DNA of 64,000 bases, from assembly GCA_907164885.2 (NCBI GenBank), contig OU015495.1:3011308-3075307 (forward strand). The letters run 5' to 3'. Both the position numbers and the translations under genes were made by a program. Numbering within the stretch: the stretch's first letter is position 1; each line of letters starts with the position of its first letter. Under the pieces are notes generated by a model that worked only from the letters and a program-made list of their open reading frames with translations, was not told where the DNA came from and made no database searches. The stretch comes from Dolomedes plantarius. Taxonomy: Eukaryota > Arthropoda > Arachnida > Araneae > Dolomedidae. Positions 42,657 through 52,012 of this stretch are shown piece by piece.

Positions 42657-43601
42657 AATTGCAGAGAGGATCACAAATTTAAGTAATTCCCAAAGAATTC
42701 CGGGAAACTCAAGTAATTGTGTATTTTATAAATGTTTTAGAAATGATTTAAGTAGCTCTCAAAGAATTCAGGGAGAATTTAATTAAATGTGTATTTTGCT
42801 AATTGTATTGATAATTAATATTTTTGAATCCTAAGAAAAATGGATTAAATTTGTAAATATAATGGTATTAAGAATTTAGGTGTATAAGATATGTGATAGC
42901 TATTTTTTTGGTTGTTTTGTCGTGTGAACACTTGGTTTGTGTTCTATTTTAAGTGAAGAACTAAGTCATAGCTTTGGTTTGTGTTGTGTTACTTAAAGTG
43001 AAGGGTTAAATAATAACCTTATCTTGTGATATTATGTGAGAGAGTATGAGAAATAAGTTAAAGCGATTCCCAAGGAATCCGGGAAAAATTCTTCAATTAG
43101 GTAATGTAACTAGTGAGGTTAATGTTAAGTAATTCCTAGAGATTTGGGAAAATTTATTAAAATATGTAAGTGTAACTAGTTAAGATTAAGCCAGGTAATT
43201 CCTAAAGATTTTGAAAAAAAAAGGAATCAAAAGCGTAATTATCTTAGAAATTCTTGCATTGAAGATAAGTGATTTGTAGTCAAATAATTTGTTGGTGTTT
43301 GGTTTAAAGTAAAGAAATCAGCAAGAATTATAATATTAATTTTGTGTCAAGGATAAGTGTGAAAAGTAATTTTTGTTACCTGTAAATGTTGTGGCTATCT
43401 CATATGCAGATGAAAACATGGAATCATTTACTTGTAAAATTGTATTATTGTTGTGGCTACAAAGGGCCACTCGTCACAAGTTGAAAGCACAGTTATTACC
43501 CCAGGAGAGTGCCTCGTTATCCTCTGATCAACAGGGACTGTTGTTCAAGCGTGAAAACGTCTCAAAAAAGACTTTTTTCACTTCTAGAGGAAGGGGCGTA
43601 A
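42657..43601 (+). other. non-coding part between gag and 3' LTR
   Basis: AT-rich, with several degenerate copies of a phrase such as AATTCCCAAAGAATTCCGGGA (42687, 42757, 43069, 43190). No pol-like frame is visible. It ends with a purine-rich tract at the 3' LTR. The repeated phrase may mark an old internal expansion. Confidence 0.6.
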
Positions 43602-43750
43602 TGTCAGACTCTCGTCTCCCATTCTTAAGTGGAATTGATGAAGGTGAGTAATAGCGTCTTCAATAAGCCCAAAATAAACGCAAACAGGTGTCGAACGATA
43701 TACACCTTTGGAGATGTGCGATAATAGGTAAAGGTACGCAAGTCATTTAG
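43602..43750 (+). repeat. truncated 3' LTR (plus), first 149 bp
   Basis: It matches the first 149 bp of the 5' LTR, then jumps to LTR 3'-end sequence (two short copies of AAGGTTAACA, 43751-43782) before the inverted LTR starts. Confidence 0.9.
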
Positions 43751-43782
43751 AAAAGGTTAACATTGGTCATAAAGGTTAACAT

Positions 43783-44352
43783 TGTTAACCTTTATGGTCG
43801 AGATCCGACAAATCATTATCTTGTAGAAGTAATCATAACGGTAGAACCAACTCTTATTTACATCTGCTTTATTGAAACATTAAAATCTTGGTTAAATAAA
43901 TCATTTACAAAGGTTCGCTCCGACGAACGTTAATACACTCATGAGAGCAGGGCTCATTATTCAAAGTCCATGCGAGACCCTCTCTCTCTCCGTACGCGTG
44001 GCGACGTTTCAACAGTCCAAGTCTATTCTCTTCCTCATTCGCAACCGCGTCGTTATTTATGCATTCTTCTCAGCCCTTTCTCGAACAATCTCGAATACCG
44101 GACCTTTTCCGGTTCCGCCCTCTGCAGACCACCTATGGTGAATTTCTTTCCTGACGGCTCTTCCCTTTGAAAAGCGCGCCGCTAATTGGTTTCACAAATC
44201 ATTCTAAATGACTTGCATACCTTTACCTATTATCGCACATCTCCAAAGGGGTATATCGTTCGACACCTGTTTGCGTTTATTTTGGGCTTATTGAAGACGC
44301 TATTTTTCCCCTTCATCAATTCCACTTAAGAATGGGAGACGAGAGTCTGACA
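43783..44352 (-). repeat. complete inverted LTR forming the right edge
   Basis: 570 bp, minus orientation. TGTCAGACTCTCGTC starts at 44352 and TTAACA ends at 43783. It is nearly identical to the 5' LTR. The target duplication ATTTC follows directly at 44353. Confidence 0.92.
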
Positions 44353-44828
44353 ATTTCCTTTGGATAAACAAACAAATTGTACACATATGTGTATGTAAAT
44401 AAAAAATCTTTATATATTTACTCTTCTAACTTTCATAGTAGAAAAATCGTGTATAATGCTCTCAAAATTTGTAATATTTGTAATTTCTTGTTCTATAGAC
44501 AATATTGCAAGATTTTGTAGTCTTAAATCTCTCATTGTGGAACGAAGATAATTTTTTATCAACTTCAATTTGGAGAAGCAAATCCGAGCTGTATCCGAGC
44601 AAAATTTTTAGAGATAATATTTTCAACCCTACATTGACTTAACGATGAGGAAAAATATTCGAAATCATATAGTAATTCATAATTCGTAGAAATCGAATAG
44701 TAAACTTATGAATTGAACAAGTGGTTTTTTACAACTAATACTAAATAAAAATATGCCGCCCCAAAATATGTGCCGCCCGGTGCGGACCGCACCCACCGCA
44801 CCCCCCTAGCTACGCCACTGATTCTGTA

Positions 44829-46323
44829 CATTTGATAGATTTAATTTGTAATCACTGGTATTGAAAATATAATTAAGCAAATCAACTAAAATCAGCCAAT
44901 GCTGATATGTGTAACCATTGCAAAATTGTGACATTGTATTCACGCTGAATACAATGTCAGGGCGACTTCTGACAGCCAAAAACGACAGACATCCGATCAA
45001 CGATCGATATGGATATTTTCGCATTATTTCATTTTCTATAATTTCACTTTCTTTTATTTTTGAAGGTAAAGACCCCAACTTAAATGGTAAATTAACAAAA
45101 ATTTTTGGAATATCTTTAAAATCGTTTTTAAGTTTATTAATGTACGTTTTTTTTATGTAAAAATACATTATCGTTTTCCTTCTCGAAATGTACACCTAAT
45201 AGATATTCGACTTTACCTAGTTCAACAATGTCCAATTTTGCTTGTAGGTTTGTAACTACACATTTAATGCAATTTTCATTCTTACCAAATACTACAATAT
45301 CATCTACATACACAAGTAATACTACTTCATTTTTCAATTTATAAACACAATTACAATATTTCAATTTCTTAAAACCTTCCAATTCTAATACAGTATCCAA
45401 TTCTTTATTCCACATTCTACTACTTTGATGCAACCCGTAGATAGATTTTTGTAGCAAACATACCTTGGATTCATTTCCCTTTTCGATATAACCTGGTGGT
45501 TGATGCATATAAGTTTTCTCGTGCAACTCGCCATACAAGTATGCTGATTTTGCATCTAATTGTACATGCATCCAACCCAGCCATGAGACCAGAATAATAA
45601 AAAGCAATTTAATTAAGGAAAAATTTACAACTGGGGAAAAAATGTTTGTGTAATCCAATCCAAGTCTGTTTAAATCCTTGAGCTACTAGTCTCTCTTTAA
45701 ATTTTTTTTATTCTTAAATTTGCGTCCTTTTTTACAGAATAAACCCATCTACAACCTAAAATCTTAGAATCTTTAGGAGGGTCAACTAACTTCCACACTT
45801 TACGTTTGTGCATGGTTTTTATCTCCTCATCCATAGCTTTACGCCAATTATGCTTTTCTTTTGATGTTTGGGATTGTTCGAACGATTCAGGAATTTCAAT
45901 GTTATGCACTTCCTTTTGAGAAAGGTTTACAAAGTTAAATTGATCAGACTCCTCAGAATTTTCACTATCTGAATTACTAGATATATCACTATCTACTTGA
46001 TGCTTTATTTGAGAAATAGGTTTAAAATTAAATAGTTCCGGGTTAAATATTAAATTTTCCTTTTCACAATATCTCGTTACATCATTTATCGACCTTAAAC
46101 GCGGTTTTTCGTTCGGCGGGTAATAATAAACATCAACACGCTTACTTTTTTTCCGTGGTTTTTCGATTCTTGTCCATTTTGAAATGGTTATACTTTCTAG
46201 TTTAGACTTTAATTCTGATTCGTTCACAGGGTTTACTTCTTTCATTTTAAACGTAGAGTTTTCAACGTATTCCTCTCCTCCTAATAATTTAATTTTTCCC
46301 CAGAGTTTCGACCAAATAAACAT
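44829..46323 (-). pseudogene. Copia reverse transcriptase (and start of RNase H)
   Basis: The minus-strand coding at 46323-45697 is the linker and RT start (WRKAMDEEIKTM, LGCRWVYSVK). 45658-45137 carries VQLDAKSAYLYGEL, SIYGLHQSSRMW and the active site LLVYVDDIVVF. 45195-44829 carries PYRSLIGCLSFLAVRSRPDI and SQFCNGYTYQHW, then reaches the hAT target site. Frame changes occur near 45690 and 45150. It continues at 38628. The RT copies Copia RNA using the tRNA-iMet-derived primer. Confidence 0.92.
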
Positions 46324-46460
46324 AAAACTCAGTTTTTAGTTTAGTCTATTTTTACGTGTATGGTTTCAATTACACGTTGCTTTCCAGAAAGCCAAATACG
46401 ATAACCTTTAGTACTTACTGCGTATCCGACTAAGATTCCTATGTCGGCTTTCTTTTGCAG

Positions 46461-47147
46461 TTAATTTCTTCGTACACTGGGGATATGACAATACACGAGT
46501 GACCCTAAAATTTTGAAATGTTTAACGGAGGCCTTCCTACCTGTCCAAATTTCGAATGGTGTTGCATTTTTCGTCAATTGATGCTCACAACGATTACGTA
46601 TGTGAACAAATGCGTGTAAAGCTTCACCCCAAAATCTTAATTGTAATCCACTATCCTGCAGAATTGCCCGAATACCTTCTACGATTGCGCGATTAAAACG
46701 TTCAGCTACCCCATTCTCTTCCGGAGTAAAAATTGAAGTTCTTTCGGCTTTTATACCCCTTTCTTTAAGAAAAGATTCAAATTCTTTACTGCAAAATTCC
46801 ATCCCATTATCAGTTCTAACAAATTTTACTTTTCTATTCAACTGATTTTCTGCAAAAGTAAGATATTCTTTAAAGCATGTAAAAACAGATTTCTTTTCAA
46901 TAATATATACAATAGCATATCTAGAGTAATCGTCTATTATAGACAAAAAATATGATTTTCCACTTAAGGACTTTACTGGGGATGGTCCCCACACGTCCAT
47001 ATGCACTTTTTCTAAAACATTATTGGTACTTATACTAGCATGAGATTTAAAAGTAGCTCTAGTACATTTTGCAAGATTACAACTTACACAAGATTCAGGT
47101 TTACCTTTTAAATTTTCTAAACCAATTACACTAGAGTTTTTACTCAT
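46461..47147 (-). pseudogene. Copia integrase
   Basis: A 228-codon open minus-strand frame. The zinc-site cysteines (CVSCNLAKC), the first catalytic Asp in HMDVWGP, the second in VRTDNGMEF and the Glu in ENGVAERFNRA are all present, as is the downstream FGEALHAFVHIRNR-like part (WGEALHAFVHIRNR). The GAG-pre-integrase segment lies upstream in another frame. It stops near 46461. It would insert Copia cDNA; the catalytic triad is intact although the element is broken elsewhere. Confidence 0.92.
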
Positions 47148-47700
47148 CTTAGTAAATTAAAATTCATGTCCAAAACGCCTAGGAGCTAAATCAAAATTTA
47201 AGCTTTTACCTTTAAAAAATACATTATAGGATTCAAACTGTTTTGCTGGTACACCATACAGAATATAAAATTTATCCACTCTAGGAGCAGTTAAAAAATA
47301 TTCCCCCCCTTTCATTATATAAAATCATTTCATTCTTATACCACAGAATTTTATACTTAGCCAAATCTATATTAGCCCCTCATATTAAATTGCGACGCAT
47401 GTTAGGTGCGTACAAAACATCTTTTAATTTTAGTTGTACGAAACCAGTTTTGTCCTTCACATAAAAAGTTATAGCACCTACCCCAAGTATTTCCGAGGTG
47501 TAATTCTTGTCACTTATAAGAGCGTCTGCCCACTTTAGTTCTTGAAAATTCTGGAACCAGTCCCTATGCTTGCAAAAATGTGAGGAAGCTGCAGAGCCGA
47601 TTAACCTTTCATCTAACTCCGAACTTGGAATTTCGAAATTTTGGCTTCATCATCCAGCATGGTATAGGAGTGATTTCGTTGCACTTCAGTGAAGAATCCC
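47148..47700 (-). pseudogene. Copia protease and GAG-pre-integrase region
   Basis: It is heavily frameshifted. Near 47590 the protease site reads LIGSAASSHFC where D-S-A/G is expected, so the catalytic Asp is Gly. Then come LKDVLYAPNMRRNL, typical of Copia protease ends, and HEFNLTKM near 47160. The protease would release gag, integrase and RT. Confidence 0.7.
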
Positions 47701-49221
47701 CCTTACTGCTTGGGTTTCCAAACTTCTTGTGGCACTTTTACCTTCTTTTCTGATTTTTCCATGTCGTTTATTTTCTTGAAACAACTTTTCACGAAATATC
47801 CTCTTTTGTTGCAATAACAGCAAGTTTTTGCTACAGATGATCTCTGGGAACAGACATATCGAGGGTCCATTAAGTTTCCACTGCGGTGAATGTTTCTTTG
47901 CTTGTGTCCGACTTTACTGGAAGCTTGAGTTTTTGTCATGAAAGCATCAGATATCACCACAAGTCCTTCATCTTTCTTTTTCTGTTTTATTCTCTCAGAT
48001 TCACTCACAAGTTGGTTTTTGATATTCGTAAAGTTAAAATTTTTAGCTTCTAGACCAGGGGTTCTCAACCTTTCAGGCTCTACGCCCCCCCCCCTTTGAA
48101 CACTGATGCGAGGTTACGCCTTCTCCACCACCACCACCATATGTGGTCAATACAAGTATAGTACAATCGAAATTTGAAACTGAAGTTGGTTATTAAATGA
48201 ACATATAGAATAGATAATTTCATACACAAAGTGTATTGCTACAGATATCTTAATTTGGAACATATTATTAGAACTTATGAAATCAAAGAATTAAATACAG
48301 ATCAAATATATTTGAGGTAATCGAGGATCTAGGTGAGGTTGGCATGTAATACCAGTCACTTTCACAACATTAATGAGGGGGCTGGCACTGTTTGTCCTTT
48401 ACAAGTTTTTGAATATTAGGTTGTAACTGTGACAAAGCACACCTCAGGTCACTTTCAACATCCGGACGTACGAAAATTATCGCATTTTTACAATTACGAC
48501 AATTATCGTGTACGACAATTATTGTGTTCGTGTTCGTATGTCGAAAATACGTTACGGTTACATTGTGACCGCAAAATTGAGTACAATAAATGACAGTTAG
48601 TTTTACTTTTTATTTTACTTTTTTTAACTCACGCCTCCCTTGAAATTCTTCTACGCCCCCCTAGGGGGGCGCGCCCCCCAGGTTGAGAACCGCTGTTCTA
48701 GACGATACAGCAACTGCACTAAGTTGTCGTAGTCGGGCGGCAACTTTCGAATTAATTGAAAACAGACGAGTTGGTTAGGCATATCAAAACCTGCTTCCTG
48801 AATTAATAGCTTCTTTTCATACACTCTTACAAAATATTCCGATACTTTCTTCACCATCTTCAAATTTCAGTTCATAGAATTCATTAATTAGACTAGCAAG
48901 TCTAGCCCTCGATGTAGGTTCAAAGTTCGTTTTTAAAATCGACCAGGCAACTTTTCCGTCTGTAATGTTTGAAATTAGCGTAACTATCTGACGCTCGACT
49001 CCTTGATAAATAGTCGTATACGAACGTTCCTTTAATCGTTTAAGCTCTTACTTCTCTTTTTCGCTTGCAGTTTCGAGTAATGAATTAGTCTCTCCGGAAA
49101 CATAATCCCAGCAACCTCGGTCAATTAGTAGAACTTTCATGTCAACTTTCCATGTCTGATAGTTGAAGCCACTCAACTTCGGAAATGTAAATAGCTGGAG
49201 TTCCTGCTTTTCCTTAGACAT
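47701..49221 (-). pseudogene. Copia gag, split by a hAT MITE
   Basis: It starts at 49221 (MSKEKQELQLFTFPKL), followed by FNYQTWKVDMK, a canonical Copia gag opening. Near 48860-48704 it has NQLVCFQLIRKLPPDYDNLV, then the MITE (48695-48056), then NFNFTNIKNQL and a zinc knuckle (CCYCNKRGYFVKSC) in which the usual His is Tyr. An in-frame stop lies near 49050. Removing the MITE with one TTCTAGAC copy keeps the frame. Confidence 0.88.
48056..48695. mobile_element. hAT MITE in Copia gag (8-bp TSD TTCTAGAC)
   Basis: It starts CAGGGGTTCTCAACC and ends GGTTGAGAACCGCTG, flanked by TTCTAGAC (48048-48055 and 48696-48703). 640 bp, C-runs near both ends, no coding. A second copy of this family starts at 63926. 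Confidence 0.94.
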
Positions 49222-49288
49222 GTTGACACGGCCCCAGAATAATTCTCCGGTTCAAAGTTCTAACTTTTTCATTCTTCGAAAGACAATG

Positions 49289-49300
49289 AGGCCCATAACC
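49289..49300 (-). other. Copia primer-binding site (half-tRNA iMet type)
   Basis: On the minus strand GGTTATGGGCCT follows the 5' LTR directly. This matches the Copia-type site that pairs with the anticodon-loop region of initiator tRNA-Met (tRNA half used as primer), not with the CCA end. Confidence 0.85.
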
Positions 49301-49301
49301 T

Positions 49302-49580
49302 TGTAGTGAATTTCGTCTGTGAATTCGTCCACGTATTCAGCAGAGTACAGTGTAATGTTCGAAGAATGACAAAGTTCTTCATAAAATAAGAATTTATTCA
49401 CACGAACTGCATGATAACTAAACAAGAACAACGAATCATCAAATAAACACATGAAAGAACAAGTGCACACACAGAGCTTCGTTACTCTCTTTTAACAAAG
49501 TCAAGTCGGTACGTCAGTCGTGACGTGAGGAAGGTGGAGCTCCACGTTGCTTCCGAAATTTGCATTACCGCTTCCCAACA
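49302..49580 (-). repeat. Copia 5' LTR, short form
   Basis: 279 bp on the minus strand, TGTTGGGAAGCGG (49580) to TTCACTACA (49302). It lacks about 0.7 kb present in the 3' LTR. At the join a CACACAG-like repeat is shared by both sides of the extra DNA. Confidence 0.9.
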
Positions 49581-49696
49581 AAAGCAAAGAGTAGCGCCAA
49601 CAGCTTGTCGGACATACAGACTTATTTAGCGGCCAGTGCCCATAGGCGTAGCGTGCTTCTAACTTTTTTTTTTTTTTTGGGGGGGGGGAGCACGAA
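49581..49696. other. flank with hAT-like terminus fragment
   Basis: CAGTGCCCATAGGCGTAGCG at 49633 resembles hAT ends of the CAGTGGCGTAGC type. It is followed by a T-run and G-run. No partner end could be assigned with confidence; 60504 is one possibility. Confidence 0.35.
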
Positions 49697-49989
49697 TTAG
49701 GGATGGAATATCGATAGCAAAATATCGATGACTATCGATAATAATATCGGCTATTAATATCGATATCAATTATATATCGGCAGAAAAATATCGATAACAC
49801 ATTTTCCTTTCACTATGCAGTCAATCGTATTCGGAGGAATGATTGTATAGTAAAATAATATATATATGGTAATAGTACGATAAAAAATGGTCGTAATTTA
49901 ATGCGATGAGGAAATAACATTTCAATAAACAATATTTTATCAAATTAAAAAGTTCCTGTTTAGAGAAAGAAAGAAATCCTAGTTTGGGT

Positions 49990-51486
49990 GAAGCAATGGC
50001 AACACTGAGTGTATGTAAACAAATTGGAAGGAGATATTGGAGATAACCGGTTTCTGGACCGAAACCCTTCAGACAAGAAGTTTTTGTACGTCACAGTCCA
50101 TTATTTGGAAAATGAAAAATTAGCTTCCTGTACCATTGGAGTCTTTGAAATGGACCAGAGCCATACTGGAGATTACATTTCTTCAAGAATCCTTCATATC
50201 TTGCAGTAGTGGGGTTTGAAAAAAGAAAAACTAAATTCAGTGGTCCCTGATGGAGGATTGAATATGGTTAAAACCGTGGTAATTGCTTTTGGTAGAAAAA
50301 ATACACGTAATACGTTTTGCCCATCTCCTGAATTTGGTCGCTTACCGTTCAATTGAAGCCGCACCAGAGCTCGTGCCACTAAATGGAAAGGTGATGAAAG
50401 TGGTGACCTGGTTCAAAAACGGCTTCATATGAATTGAGAGCAGAATGTAATCTGAAACTCATGTAGAGAGTGGAAACACGGGGGAATTCTACATACGAAA
50501 TGATCGAGCGTTTTCTAAGCCTCAGCTCAACACTCAACAACATCATCCCCCGACACACATCGGCACCAATCATGACAACAGCTGCAGAGAACCAAGATTT
50601 GCAGGAAATCCTCCAGCTTCTTGAACCTCTTCTAAAAGCCGCAAAACAGTTAGGGCCTGTTCACATAGGAGTCCGTTGCGTTGCGTTAAGGGAAAGATGA
50701 CGTTGAGACGAAAATAAACCAATCATAGGCCTTCAAACGATTAGCAATGAAATTTTTAACGCCCATGATTGGTTTATTTTCGTCTCAACGTCATCTTTCC
50801 CTTAACGCTACGCAACGGACTCCTATGTGAACAGGCCCTTATCAGGAGATAAATACCCCACAATCAGTATCGCGATTCCAATAGCAACCATGGTAGAAAA
50901 TAAAATTTCCAAGATGTCACCTACGTCTAATGGTGGCCTCAAACTGAAGGAAGGAATCTTGGAAGCGGCAAAAAACGGCTCATGGTTGAGCATGTAACTG
51001 ACCGTAAGTACGAGTACGTTATTGGACCCCGATGGAAGACCTTATACTTCAGGGACCCTGAGACTACTACCAAAGCAATTCGAGAACTGAAAGGAATTTT
51101 GGAAAACGCCCATTCACCGAAAAGTGGACACAGTTCTGATTCTGACAATGGAGAAGGATCTGAATCATCTTTCTTTGGTGAACACTCCAAAACGGTTCAG
51201 AAAACTTGGAAGCATCGGAGTTTTTTAGGTAGCTGCTTAGATTTTCCTGATGAGCTTGCCTTTTATTTGCGACCCCCTGCAGAAGCTGACATCAACAAGT
51301 GTCCGCTTTCTTTTTGGAGTTAATCAATTGGATTGCACCCGGAACTATGTTCGGTTGCCAAGCGATATTTGGCTGCGACTTCAACATCAGTGCCATCTGA
51401 AAGAATTTTTTCTCAAGCCAGCGATATAATTAACTCAGCAAGAAATCGTCTCACATTGGATAAACTTCTTTCCTCCACTCAGTAGG
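49990..51486 (+). pseudogene. hAT element 3 transposase (ZBED-like), split by a MITE
   Basis: Plus-strand pieces: LDRNPSDKKFLYVTVHYLE and SSRILHILQ (50050-50205), VPDGGLNMVK (50250), a segment near 50480-50650 (MIERFLSLSSTLNN, APIMTTAAENQDLQ), and, after the Harbinger MITE, YPTISIAIPIATMVENKI. The 3' part has the hAT dimerisation motif (VAKRYLAATSTSVPSERIF, ARNRLTLDKLL) and a stop at 51483. Several stops and frame changes occur, and the BED finger is not seen. Removing the MITE with one TTA keeps the frame. Confidence 0.88.
50653..50838. mobile_element. PIF/Harbinger MITE, near-palindromic (TTA TSD)
   Basis: It starts GGGCCTGTTCACATAGGAG. The inverted ends match over about 74 bp with one mismatch, leaving a loop of under 40 bp. 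TTA flanks both sides (50650-50652 and 50839-50841). The GGGCCTGTTC ends and 3-bp TWA duplication are Harbinger-like. Confidence 0.92.
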
Positions 51487-52012
51487 AGAAGAATTCTTTT
51501 TTTAAATTAATGGACAATAATTGTTTTATTCATTTTTTGTTTTTTCTAGAATTCATTTTTATATATTGAACAATTTTTGATTTTTTCACACATTTTTTTA
51601 TTGCTTACATTAAAAATTACTTTGTATATATTAGAAATTATTTGTATTTAAAAAAATGAATAATAATGTTTTTAAGTTTAATTCTTTTGCCTGATTTACT
51701 TATGTATCTTTTTAAAATTAAATTTTTTAGATAAGCTATTCACAATTTAAAACATTTTCTGGGCTTTCCTAAATTAATCCCCTTTGCGTTGTGTAAATTT
51801 AGGGAGGTGAACTCCAAAGGGAACTATGCGTTTATAAATAAAAATAACAACATTTATTATACAATATATTACAAGAAAAGGTCGGGTTTACATATTATAT
51901 TTAAGATCTTGGCTATACATATTTTTAACCGAATTAGGGCATACTTCATCCGCTTCCTGCGGCATAACCATTACGGGTCGAGTGAAATAAAAGTCTCGAA
52001 ATCTCTCAAAAA
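51487..52012. other. AT-rich hAT 3 interior before the array
   Basis: No coding. A less AT-rich patch at 51780-52010 (starting GTGTAAATTTAGGGAGGTG) might be a fragment of another element but shows no paired terminus. Confidence 0.5.

Larger units (their letters stand above)
39002..44352 (+). mobile_element. gag-only LTR element bounded by two U3 ends (5-bp TSD ATTTC)
   Basis: The left end is a full 570-bp LTR in plus orientation (39002-39571). The right side is a truncated plus-oriented LTR (43602-43750 plus a few bp of LTR end) joined tail-to-tail to a complete inverted LTR (43783-44352). Thus both outer edges are the LTR 5' end, TGTYAGACTCTCG. ATTTC flanks both (38997-39001 and 44353-44357). 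A purine-rich AGAGGAAGGGGCGTAA precedes the 3' LTR. The interior encodes gag (41266-42656) but no recognisable protease, RT or integrase. It is probably a Ty3/Gypsy derivative mobilised in trans. Confidence 0.88.
38637..44820 (-). mobile_element. ZMYM1-type hAT carrying an LTR element (8-bp TSD ATTCTGTA)
   Basis: The termini CAGTAGCGTAGCTAG and the inverse of CAGTGGCGTAGCTAG are flanked by ATTCTGTA at 38629-38636 and 44821-44828. Without the nested LTR element (39002-44352) it is only about 830 bp. A remnant of a transposase C-terminus (about 44590-44400, minus strand) reads SKLKLIKNYLRS and ILSIEQEI in one frame, like ZMYM1-type hATs. Confidence 0.92.
35707..49580 (-). mobile_element. Ty1/Copia retrotransposon with nested insertions
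   Basis: LTRs lie at 35707-36710 and 49302-49580. On the minus strand a half-tRNA primer site, gag, protease, integrase, RT and RNase H follow in Copia order (integrase before RT). The 5-bp flanks are ACAGC (left) and AAAGC (right), a plausible duplication with one change. Insertions sit at 36972-38420, 38637-44820 and 48056-48695, and each can be removed with its duplication so that the host frame continues. Frameshifts make it inactive. Confidence 0.92.
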
